Below are positions 1 to 5,899 of a DNA stretch of 8,511 nucleotides, piece by piece (position 1 is the first letter of the stretch; every line of letters starts with the position of its first letter). The translations under genes were made by a program, and so were the position numbers. The notes under the pieces were generated by a model that saw only the letters and a program-made list of their open reading frames with translations, searched no databases and was not told the origin of the DNA. The stretch is from Abditibacteriota bacterium (GTDB taxonomy: Bacteria > Armatimonadota > UBA5829), in assembly GCA_017959625.1 (NCBI GenBank), contig JAGDAG010000195.1, forward strand, positions 1 to 8,511. The letters are read 5' to 3'.

Positions 1-579
1 GTGTGCGGCGTCACCGAGCCCTTCGAATTCGCCTTTATGTTTCTGGCTCCCGGCCTGTATCTGGCTTACGCGGCTCTGTACGGCATTTTCACCTACGCCA
101 CGGTGCTTCTGGGCTTCAGGGCCGGCTTCAGTTTTTCCGCAGGCCTTACCGACCTCATTTTCTCCGCGTCGCTGCCTGCCGCCGCCAAGACCTGGATGAT
201 AATCCCCCTGGGCATCGCCGCCTTCGCTATATTCTACGGGGTGTTCCGCTTTGCCATAACGAAATTTGACCTCAAGACCCCCGGCAGAGAGGAGGACGAC
301 GAGGAAGCCTCTCCCGCGGAGGCCAAGGGGCGGGACAATGACGAAAAGGTGGCCCGGGCGCTGCTTGAAGCGGTGGGCGGAGCCGACAACGTCGTCATGT
401 CCGAGAGCTGCTTTACCCGGCTGCGCCTGGAGCTTAAGGATACTTCGCTGGTGGACGAAAAAGCAGTAAAGCAGGTGTCTGCCGGCTTCATAAAATCAGG
501 CGCTTCCACCGTTCAGATAGTCATAGGGCCCAACGTTCAGTTCGTAGCCGACGCCTTCAAGGCTCTCTTGGGAAGGTAG
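1..579 (+). CDS. PTS EIICB permease, glucose/N-acetylglucosamine family (3' part)
   Basis: This is the C-terminal 192 residues of a sugar permease that transports and phosphorylates its sugar at the inner membrane. The gene starts upstream: the GTG at position 1 is an internal valine just before the conserved EIIC motif GVTEPFEF (residues 3-10). Two hydrophobic segments (about 11-38 and 64-86) end the EIIC domain, and LKTPGRE (91-97) followed by an acidic linker (98-116) leads into EIIB (about 117-192). EIIB carries the phosphorylated cysteine, Cys137, in CFTRLRL. The SFSAG and LKTPGRE segments and the AAVGGxDN-like stretch resemble E. coli NagE as I remember it, so N-acetylglucosamine is the best substrate guess, but glucose cannot be excluded. 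Unlike NagE there is no fused EIIA; that domain is the next gene, 3 bp downstream. Family assignment is firm; the substrate is inference. Confidence 0.9.
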   Translation: MCGVTEPFEFAFMFLAPGLYLAYAALYGIFTYATVLLGFRAGFSFSAGLTDLIFSASLPAAAKTWMIIPLGIAAFAIFYGVFRFAITKFDLKTPGREEDDEEASPAEAKGRDNDEKVARALLEAVGGADNVVMSESCFTRLRLELKDTSLVDEKAVKQVSAGFIKSGASTVQIVIGPNVQFVADAFKALLGR

Positions 580-582
580 ATC

Positions 583-1056
583 ATGAATATTTTTTCAAAG
601 CTGAAAGGCGCAAAAACGCCGGTCATCATCAAATCACCCTGCAGGGGAAGCTATATCCCCATGAAAGACATACCGGACGAGGTGTTCTCCCAGGGGATAC
701 TCGGCCCCTGCTGCGCGATCGATCCGGAGGACGGCAGGATTTGCGCTCCCTGCGACGGGAAGATCGTGCAGCTTGCCGATACTCTGCACGCCTTTTGTAT
801 CGATTGCGACGGCGTCATGGTGCTGGTGCACCTCGGGATAGATACCGTGGGCCTCAAAGGGGAAGGCTTTTCGGTTTTTGTAAAAGAAAACGATAAGGTC
901 AAAGCCGGCGACGCCGTGATAGATATGGACCTCGGGACTGTAAGAAATGCGGGAATGGACCCGGCCGTCATCACGGTGATCGCCAATGCGGATGAACTGG
1001 GCGAGATAAGCTTTCCCGGTACGGAAGACTGCCTTATCGAAGTGAAAAGGAAATAA
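583..1056 (+). CDS. PTS EIIA component, glucose type (Crr-like)
   Basis: This 157-residue protein matches the length of a free-standing glucose-type EIIA, a soluble carrier that passes phosphate from HPr to EIIB. The phosphorylated histidine is His83 in VHLGIDTVGLKGEGF, and the partner active-site histidine is His69 in LHAF. The start is supported by GGAAGG at 571-576, six bases upstream and overlapping the end of the EIICB gene. The protein has eight cysteines, at 20, 43, 44, 54, 57, 72, 75 and 150. Four form two CxxC pairs, C54-A-P-C57 and C72-I-D-C75, which flank His69. In E. coli EIIA-Glc the matching positions are, as I recall, V, V, S and S. NagE has a Cys at the C72 position, but the other three look unusual. 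Its place between EIICB and HPr suggests it serves the upstream permease. Confidence 0.93.
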   Translation: MNIFSKLKGAKTPVIIKSPCRGSYIPMKDIPDEVFSQGILGPCCAIDPEDGRICAPCDGKIVQLADTLHAFCIDCDGVMVLVHLGIDTVGLKGEGFSVFVKENDKVKAGDAVIDMDLGTVRNAGMDPAVITVIANADELGEISFPGTEDCLIEVKRK

Positions 1057-1059
1057 AAA

Positions 1060-1317
1060 ATGACCGTGTTTGAATATACGATAAAGGACGCGCTGGGCTT
1101 TCATGCAAGGCCCGCAGGCCTTTTTGTGAAGGAAATGAAACGCTTTTCCAGCGAGATCGCCGTCTGTCTCGGCGAGAAGAGCGTATCCGGGCCGAGGCTT
1201 ATCGCCCTGATGGGGCTGGGCATCAAATGCGGCGATACTATACGGGTCGAGTGTTCCGGCAGCGACGAAGCCGAGGCTTCCGCCGCGCTGAAATCGTTTT
1301 TGGAAAAGAATCTATGA
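1060..1317 (+). CDS. ptsH: Phosphocarrier protein HPr
   Basis: This 85-residue protein has the normal length of HPr, the cytoplasmic carrier that takes phosphate from enzyme I and gives it to EIIA. The active site is His15 in GFHARPAG (residues 13-20). An AAAAGGAAA stretch overlapping the end of the EIIA gene serves as ribosome binding site, and the start lies 3 bp after the EIIA stop. The region that in Bacillota contains the regulatory serine (NLKSIMGVMSLGI in B. subtilis) reads SGPRLIALMGLGI here, so residue 46 is Arg. The protein therefore should not be a substrate for HPr kinase at that site. The C-terminal half (GDTIRVECSGSDEAEA) is typical of the family. The stop overlaps the enzyme I start by 4 bp, suggesting translational coupling. 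Confidence 0.95.
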   Translation: MTVFEYTIKDALGFHARPAGLFVKEMKRFSSEIAVCLGEKSVSGPRLIALMGLGIKCGDTIRVECSGSDEAEASAALKSFLEKNL

Positions 1318-2894
1318 AGACCCTCACCGGTACGGGAGTCTCCGAGGGCCTTGCCCTGGGCAGGATAGTCTGGTACGGCAAAAGCGCCCCGGACGGGGCT
1401 GCCCTGACGGATTTCGACAGCGCAAGAAAAATAGCGGCGGAGGAGTTTGAAAAACGCGCCGCAGGCTGCGGCAGTCCGGAGATGGCCGCTCTTTATGAAT
1501 CGTATCTTTTGATGCTGGAGGACTCCGATCTGGAAGACGGTGTGCGGAAAAAAACAAGCGCCGGGGCCGACCCGGCCGCTGCCGTCAGGGAAACCGGAGA
1601 AGAACTTGCCGCCATGCTGCTGGCCCTGGAGGACGAGTATATGCGGGCAAGGGCGGAGGACGTCAGGTCCGTTTCACGGCGCCTTTCCGATATAATGTGC
1701 GGAAAAACCTTTGCCATAACGGATTTTGACGCTCCAATCATACTGGCCGCCTCCGATCTGACGCCTGCCGATACTGTGGGGCTCGACGCCGGCAGTATCG
1801 CAGGGGTATTGCTCGCCGGCGGGTCTGCCAACGGGCATACTGCCATCCTTGCGCAGCTGATGGGCATCCCCGCCGTTATAGGCCTGGGAAACAGTCTCGG
1901 GCCCGGGCTGGACGGCCTTTCCTGCGCCGTGGACGGAAAAACCGGCGCCGTGACTCTTGAGCCGGACAGCGCGTTTGAAGCGTCTTTCAGGGCCGAAATG
2001 AAAATGGCGGGGCTCCGAAAAGACGCTCTGAAGCAATTTGCCTCAAGGCCTGCCGAAACGTCCCGGGGGCAGAGGATAAAGGTGATGTGCAATATCGGCT
2101 CCGCTGCGGACGCAGAAGCGGCCGCAGGCAGCGGATGCGACGGTATCGGGCTCTTCCGGACAGAATTCCTGTATCTCGATCCCGAAGGGCTGCCCGGCGA
2201 AGAAAAGCAGTTTGAAGCCTACAAAAAGACTCTGCAGCTGATGGAGGGGAAAGAGGTCATCATCAGGACCTGCGATATCGGCTCCGACAAAAAGGCGGAT
2301 CATCTGCAGCTCCCCGCGGAAGAGAACCCTGCTTTGGGGCTCAGAGGGATACGGCTCAGCCTTGCCCGGGAAGAAATGTTTCTGACACAGCTCAGGGCTC
2401 TTTTGAGGGCGTCGGTTTACGGAAGGCTTTCGGTGATGTTCCCCATGATCACTTCCCTTGATGAATTCAAAAGGGCAAAGGCCTTGTGGAAAACCGCGAT
2501 GGACCGGCTTTCCCGGGAAAACGTCCCCTTTGACGCCGGCGTCCCTTTGGGGGCGATGATAGAGACCCCCGCTGCGGCAATAATAAGCGGGGAGCTGGCC
2601 GGCGAGGCGGATTTCTTTTCTATAGGCACCAACGATCTTACCCAGTATACCCTGGCGGCGGACAGGCAGTCTCCGGACGTCGCCGCGCTTTTCGATCCCG
2701 GACATCCTGCGGTAAAGAAGCTTATAGAGATGACCGCCCGTGCGGCGGCGGAGCGCGGCATACCCGTGGGCATATGCGGGAATTCCGCCGCGGATCCGGA
2801 GCTTCTGGAGTTTTATATAAACGCGGGTATCGGCGAGCTTTCCGTCAGCCCCGGAAGGGCGCTTTCCCTTAAAAGGGATATCTGCAGCCTTTGA
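1314..2894 (+). CDS. ptsI: PEP-protein phosphotransferase, PTS enzyme I
   Basis: Enzyme I transfers phosphate from phosphoenolpyruvate to HPr in the cytoplasm. I chose the ATG at 1314, which overlaps the HPr stop (ATGA), because MKTLTGTGVSEGLALG matches the usual enzyme I N-terminus. The reading frame stays open upstream, but that part has no homology. The product has 526 residues. The N-terminal domain carries the phosphorylated His175 in GGSANGHTAILA. The C-terminal PEP-binding barrel shows FRTEFLYLD (281-289), NPALGLRGIR (338-347), MIETPAA (415-421), FFSIGTNDLTQY (434-445) and the catalytic Cys488 in GICG. It is shorter than the roughly 570-575 residues of E. coli and B. subtilis enzymes: the region near residues 25-50 is reduced and the C-terminus stops soon after the GELSVSP motif. 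I found no frameshift continuation. All catalytic residues are present, so it should be active. Confidence 0.96.
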   Translation: MKTLTGTGVSEGLALGRIVWYGKSAPDGAALTDFDSARKIAAEEFEKRAAGCGSPEMAALYESYLLMLEDSDLEDGVRKKTSAGADPAAAVRETGEELAAMLLALEDEYMRARAEDVRSVSRRLSDIMCGKTFAITDFDAPIILAASDLTPADTVGLDAGSIAGVLLAGGSANGHTAILAQLMGIPAVIGLGNSLGPGLDGLSCAVDGKTGAVTLEPDSAFEASFRAEMKMAGLRKDALKQFASRPAETSRGQRIKVMCNIGSAADAEAAAGSGCDGIGLFRTEFLYLDPEGLPGEEKQFEAYKKTLQLMEGKEVIIRTCDIGSDKKADHLQLPAEENPALGLRGIRLSLAREEMFLTQLRALLRASVYGRLSVMFPMITSLDEFKRAKALWKTAMDRLSRENVPFDAGVPLGAMIETPAAAIISGELAGEADFFSIGTNDLTQYTLAADRQSPDVAALFDPGHPAVKKLIEMTARAAAERGIPVGICGNSAADPELLEFYINAGIGELSVSPGRALSLKRDICSL

Positions 2895-2984
2895 CCTGCG
2901 TTTATGCGGCGGCGCTGTCCGGCCGTAAAGACCGGGGAGCGTTTGACGGTTTGACGGGAAAAGGTGAGGGGAGCGTCATAAAAG
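2895..2984. other. Short intergenic stretch after ptsI
   Basis: These 90 bases between the enzyme I stop and the terminator hairpin hold no supported gene. Small frames here have no plausible ribosome binding site and no recognisable product. A weak CCGG-based inverted repeat is present, but it is too short to call. The stretch is probably the 3' untranslated end of the PTS transcript. Confidence 0.6.
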
Positions 2985-3022
2985 AAAACAGGGAATATTT
3001 CCGCATATTCCCTGTTTTTTTT
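2985..3022. terminator. Bidirectional intrinsic terminator
   Basis: A perfect 14-bp stem (2985-2998 with 3005-3018) encloses a 6-base loop. The core is ACAGGGAATAT paired with ATATTCCCTGT. On the + strand it ends in eight Ts (3015-3022) and terminates the PTS operon about 90 bases after ptsI. On the - strand the stem begins 3 bases after the encoded CCA end of the tRNA-Leu and is followed by TTTTCTTTTA, so it should also terminate the tRNA transcript and any read-through from the hisA genes. Convergent sharing of one hairpin fits the gene orientations. Confidence 0.9.
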
Positions 3023-3107
3023 GGTGCCGAAGAGGAGAGTCGAACTCCTATGCCCGTAAGGGCACATGGTCCTGAACCATGCGTGTCTGCCATTCCACCA
3101 CTTCGGC
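3022..3107 (-). tRNA. tRNA-Leu (anticodon CAG)
   Basis: Read on the minus strand, the sequence folds as a class II tRNA. The acceptor stem is GCCGAAG with CTTCGGC, the discriminator is A, and the CCA end is encoded (3024-3022). The anticodon stem is CATGG/CCATG with loop TTCAGGA, which places anticodon CAG at 3074-3072. A long variable arm, TGCCC-TTAC-GGGCA, is typical of leucine tRNAs, and the T arm is AGGAG-TTCGACT-CTCCT. The gene has 86 bases with CCA. It lies 58 bases downstream of the second hisA-like gene on the same strand but has its own strong promoter. Confidence 0.96.
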
Positions 3108-3117
3108 TTACAAATAT

Positions 3118-3146
3118 ATTATACTCTTTTTGACGCGCTTTGTAAA
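3118..3146 (-). promoter_or_regulatory. Promoter of tRNA-Leu
   Basis: On the minus strand TTTACA (3146-3141) is separated by exactly 17 bases from a perfect TATAAT (3123-3118). The tRNA starts 10 bases after the -10 box, so the leader would be only a few bases long. It lies within the short gap after the hisA-like gene, where I see no terminator, so the tRNA may also receive read-through. Confidence 0.88.
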
Positions 3147-3165
3147 GACCGGCGCCAAAAAAACA

Positions 3166-3888
3166 TCATTCGGCGGCAACCTTTGCGGCGTCCTCGTATG
3201 CTATAAGGTTTTTATACAGCGCGGACACCATGACCGCCCCCGTTACTCTGGGTTCGAACTTTTTTATTTCTCTTATATCGTCTAAGGCGGATATGCCGCA
3301 GCCGATAATAAGAGGAATGCTCGTGGCTTCAACCATCTTGCCGATGGTAAACATATTGATGCCGCCATGGGCTCCTTTTCTGTTTACGTCGTTGTAAACT
3401 ATGGTCCCGGCGCCCATCCTTTCCATTTTTTGGGCAAATTCATACACCGTCTCTTCCGTTCTTGCGGTCCAGTCGTGGATGGAAACGTAGCCGTTGAGAT
3501 TGCCCAGGGAAACGATGACCTTGTCTCCGTAGGTGTCGAACATATACGCCGCAAAATCGTTCTCAAGGGCGGCATAGGTCCCTATCACGGCTTTTTCGAC
3601 GCCGGCTTCGAAGGCTTCGCGGGCAGACAGGGCGGTCCTGATGCCTCCCCCCAGATAGACCTTGATATCCACCTGATCGATGATCTTTCTCACGATATCG
3701 AGATGCACGGGTTTTCCGTACCGCGCGCCTTCCAGGTCGGAGATATATAAATGCCGCGCCCCCTGATTTTTCCAGAAGCGGGCGACGTTTACCGGGTCGT
3801 GGTTTATGGGCCCGTTGCCTGCCCAGTCGATATTCTCGGCGCATACAACAAGACCGTTGATAATGTCCATACCGGGTATTATTTCCAC
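3166..3888 (-). CDS. HisA/HisF-family barrel protein, divergent HisA paralogue
   Basis: This 240-residue protein is clearly homologous to the HisA encoded directly upstream. It shares the MEIIP start, GGGIR (80-84), TYGDKVIV-like and FAQKME segments, and the whole beta/alpha-barrel length; identity is perhaps a third by eye. Asp8 is kept. However, the HisA residues Asp128 and Asp170 correspond to Gly129 and Lys171, the Thr before the conserved Asp of strand 6 is Asn166, Arg16 is Cys16, and the phosphate-site GK in GAIIGKAL is VS. The usual ProFAR isomerase reaction is therefore unlikely, and its function is unknown. The GTG start is supported by AAGGAGG seven bases upstream and overlaps the hisA stop by 10 bp, pointing to coupled translation. 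The frame is intact and many structural motifs are conserved, so a new or regulatory role seems more likely than decay. It is not a standard HisF, whose N-terminus and active-site motifs differ. Confidence 0.85.
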   Translation of the reverse strand: MEIIPGMDIINGLVVCAENIDWAGNGPINHDPVNVARFWKNQGARHLYISDLEGARYGKPVHLDIVRKIIDQVDIKVYLGGGIRTALSAREAFEAGVEKAVIGTYAALENDFAAYMFDTYGDKVIVSLGNLNGYVSIHDWTARTEETVYEFAQKMERMGAGTIVYNDVNRKGAHGGINMFTIGKMVEATSIPLIIGCGISALDDIREIKKFEPRVTGAVMVSALYKNLIAYEDAAKVAAE

Positions 3889-4589
3889 TTTACAGCCTCC
3901 TTGATGTCTATGGCGCCTGTGTACAGGGCTTTTCCGATGATTGCGCCCTCCAAAAGCCCGAGAGCGGAAAGCGCTTTTATGTCTTCTATGGAGCTGATGC
4001 CGCCGGAAGCGATAACGGGAATACTCACGCTTTCAGCCATTTTTTTCATGGCGGGAACGTTTGCTCCGGCCATCATGCCGTCCCGGGAGATATCCGTATA
4101 GATTATGCGCCGCGCGCCGTCCTTCTCCATTTTCTGCGCAAAGCCGATGCCTGTGAGGGCGGTGGTTTTCTCCCAGCCGTGGATGGCGACCATACCGTCC
4201 TTTGTGTCGATGCCGATCACTATTTTGTCGCCGTAGGAATAAAGCATGTCCCTGGCAAACTCTTCGTCCGAGGCGGCGCTTGTCCCCAGGATGACTCTGT
4301 CGGCTCCGCTGTCCAGAATGGCTTTAATATGGTCTTCGCACCGCACGCCGCCTCCGTATTCCAGAAGACAGTCCACGGAGTTCCGTATGGCAGAAAGGGT
4401 CGAAAGCTCAAGGGGCCGGCCCTGTCTTGAGCCTTCCAGATCCACCAGGTGGATGGCGCCGGCGTGTTCCGCCCAGCGTTTTGCCGTTTCCGCCGGATCT
4501 TCGGAATAAACGGTTTTTCTTGCAAAATCGCCTTTTACAAGACGGACGCACTGGCCGTCGATGATATCTATAGCCGGTATGATCTCCAC
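3879..4589 (-). CDS. hisA: ProFAR isomerase HisA
   Basis: HisA converts ProFAR to PRFAR, an Amadori rearrangement in histidine biosynthesis, in the cytoplasm. The 236-residue length is normal. The single beta/alpha barrel shows all family hallmarks: Asp8 in IPAIDI, Arg16, the phosphate-binding GGGVR (79-83), Asp128 in GIDTKDG, TDISRDG (165-171) with Thr165 and Asp170, ASGGIS (194-199) and GAIIGKALY (215-223). The start is GTG at 4589, preceded by GAGGGAG, which overlaps the glgC stop; the intergenic gap is 11 bp. No other histidine gene lies nearby, so hisA is an orphan here, cotranscribed with glgC and followed by its own paralogue. A dual HisA/TrpF (PriA-like) role cannot be excluded from sequence alone. 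Confidence 0.95.
   Translation of the reverse strand: MEIIPAIDIIDGQCVRLVKGDFARKTVYSEDPAETAKRWAEHAGAIHLVDLEGSRQGRPLELSTLSAIRNSVDCLLEYGGGVRCEDHIKAILDSGADRVILGTSAASDEEFARDMLYSYGDKIVIGIDTKDGMVAIHGWEKTTALTGIGFAQKMEKDGARRIIYTDISRDGMMAGANVPAMKKMAESVSIPVIASGGISSIEDIKALSALGLLEGAIIGKALYTGAIDIKEAVKWK
3896..3902 (-). promoter_or_regulatory. Shine-Dalgarno site that fixes the GTG start of the hisA-like gene
   Basis: The minus strand reads AAGGAGG, then seven bases, then GTG at 3888. The site lies inside the 3' end of hisA. It is the strongest ribosome binding site among the minus-strand genes and supports independent, efficient translation of the paralogue. Confidence 0.85.
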
Positions 4590-4600
4590 GATACGCTCCC

Positions 4601-5878
4601 TCAGTTGATGATGGTGCCCGAAGGCACGACAGCGTGTTTGGGGATGATGACTATGCCGTCGCGGACATAATAGTATTCGCCGTCATAATTGGGCTTTCCT
4701 GTCTGGTTCTCGATGATGACGTTGTCTCCGATACAGGCGTTCTTGTCGATTATCGCCCTGGTTATGCGGCAGTAACGGCCTATGCCTCTGGGGATGCTGC
4801 CGGAAACTTCGGCAACGTAGTCGTCCTGTCCCATCATGACTACCTCGTTCAGTATGCACCCTTCGCGGATCACCGACCGGATGCCGATTATAGATCGGGT
4901 GATGGTAGAGTTTTCGATAATGGTCCCGTCGGAGATGATGGTCTGCATGAAAGTCGAATGGCCGTTGATCTTGCTGCTGGGCAGAAAGTTGCAGGCAGTA
5001 TAGATAGGTTTGTCGGCATCGTAAAAATTGAATTTCGGCATGGTGTCGGTGAGATTGATATTTGCGTTGAAGAATGCCGAAATAGTCCCGATATCCTCCC
5101 AGTAGCCCGTAAAGGGATAGGCGTAAACGTTGAAGTTCTTTATGGCCCAGGGGATTATGTTTTTGCCGAAATCCTGCATGTCGTTGTCCAGGCTTTCTAT
5201 GAGCCTGGGGGTCTCGAAAAGGTAGATGCCCATGCTTACCAGCACGTAGTCCTCATTGTCGGTTATGCCGAGGCTCCTGAGCTTCTCTCCCTTTATCACC
5301 AGTTCGTCAAGCTGTTCCTTTTCGGTGGGCTTTTCTACAAACTCAACTATCCTCAGGTCCTTGTCCACCTTCATGCAGCCGAATTTATAGGCATCCGAAG
5401 CCGGCTTTACCGTGACTGCGATGGTCACGTCGCTCTTTTTGCTGTCGTGGGCCTCCACGAGCTGACGGAAGTCCATCTTGTAAATCTGGTCGCCGGAGAG
5501 GATAAGGGCCTTCCCGTTGCGGTTGCCCTCGAAAACTGTCTGCATGTTCTGGCGCACCGCGTCGGCAGTGCCCTGGAACCAGCCTGTGTTGTTCATGTTC
5601 TGGCTGGCCGCCAGGATATCGATCATACCCTTTGTGAAAATGTCGAACTTGAAAGAGCTGTGCACGTGCCTGTTAAGGGAATGGCTCATAAACTGGGTCA
5701 CAACGTATATCTTATTGATGTGGCTGTTTATGCAGTTGCTCAGGGGGATATCGATCAGCCGGAACTGTCCCGCAAGAGGGACCGCAGGCTTTGAACGCTC
5801 TTTTGTGAGAGGAAAGAGTCTGGTGCCTTTTCCCCCGCCAAGCACTATGGCTGAAACTTTTCGCATGTCGGGTGTCAT
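4601..5878 (-). CDS. glgC: Glucose-1-phosphate adenylyltransferase (ADP-glucose pyrophosphorylase)
   Basis: GlgC makes ADP-glucose from ATP and glucose 1-phosphate, the committed step of bacterial glycogen synthesis. The 425 residues are full length. The nucleotidyltransferase domain shows LGGGKGTRLFPLT (13-25) with KPAVPL (30-35), WFQGTADAV (100-108), SGDQIYKMD (128-136) with catalytic Asp130, FVEKP (180-184) and GYWEDIGT (258-265). A left-handed beta-helix domain with hexapeptide-like repeats follows from about 290. The C-terminal segment DGIVIIPKHAVVPSGTII resembles cyanobacterial and plant enzymes, where the matching lysine binds the activator 3-phosphoglycerate; allosteric control of that kind here is inference. 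The ATG at 5878 has AAGGAG seven bases upstream and lies 21 bp after the aminotransferase stop. The motif RSKPAVP has Ser where Ala is usual. Confidence 0.95.
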   Translation of the reverse strand: MTPDMRKVSAIVLGGGKGTRLFPLTKERSKPAVPLAGQFRLIDIPLSNCINSHINKIYVVTQFMSHSLNRHVHSSFKFDIFTKGMIDILAASQNMNNTGWFQGTADAVRQNMQTVFEGNRNGKALILSGDQIYKMDFRQLVEAHDSKKSDVTIAVTVKPASDAYKFGCMKVDKDLRIVEFVEKPTEKEQLDELVIKGEKLRSLGITDNEDYVLVSMGIYLFETPRLIESLDNDMQDFGKNIIPWAIKNFNVYAYPFTGYWEDIGTISAFFNANINLTDTMPKFNFYDADKPIYTACNFLPSSKINGHSTFMQTIISDGTIIENSTITRSIIGIRSVIREGCILNEVVMMGQDDYVAEVSGSIPRGIGRYCRITRAIIDKNACIGDNVIIENQTGKPNYDGEYYYVRDGIVIIPKHAVVPSGTIIN

Positions 5879-5899
5879 TCTTATTCTCCTTGTTTCCGA

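Noticed and set aside
1493..2705. Several minus-strand open frames of 118-220 codons opposite ptsI
   Set aside because: They lie within enzyme I coding sequence, are Ser/Pro/Arg-rich, and lack start signals and recognisable motifs.
2880..2984. Frameshift that would extend the short enzyme I
   Set aside because: Reading the other two frames after the stop gives no enzyme I-like C-terminal sequence.
2891..3133. Small plus-strand frame crossing the terminator and the tRNA
   Set aside because: It would translate through a terminator hairpin and a tRNA gene, and it has no ribosome binding site.
3166..3888. Second hisA-like gene as a pseudogene, or as hisF
   Set aside because: The frame is intact with a strong ribosome binding site, and structural motifs are kept, which argues against decay. 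The HisF-type N-terminus and active-site motifs are absent, and it is closer to the neighbouring HisA.
4634..5794. Open frame of 386 codons on the plus strand
   Set aside because: It is the exact antisense of glgC, whose motifs are unmistakable. The product looks like compositional read-out with no known family features.
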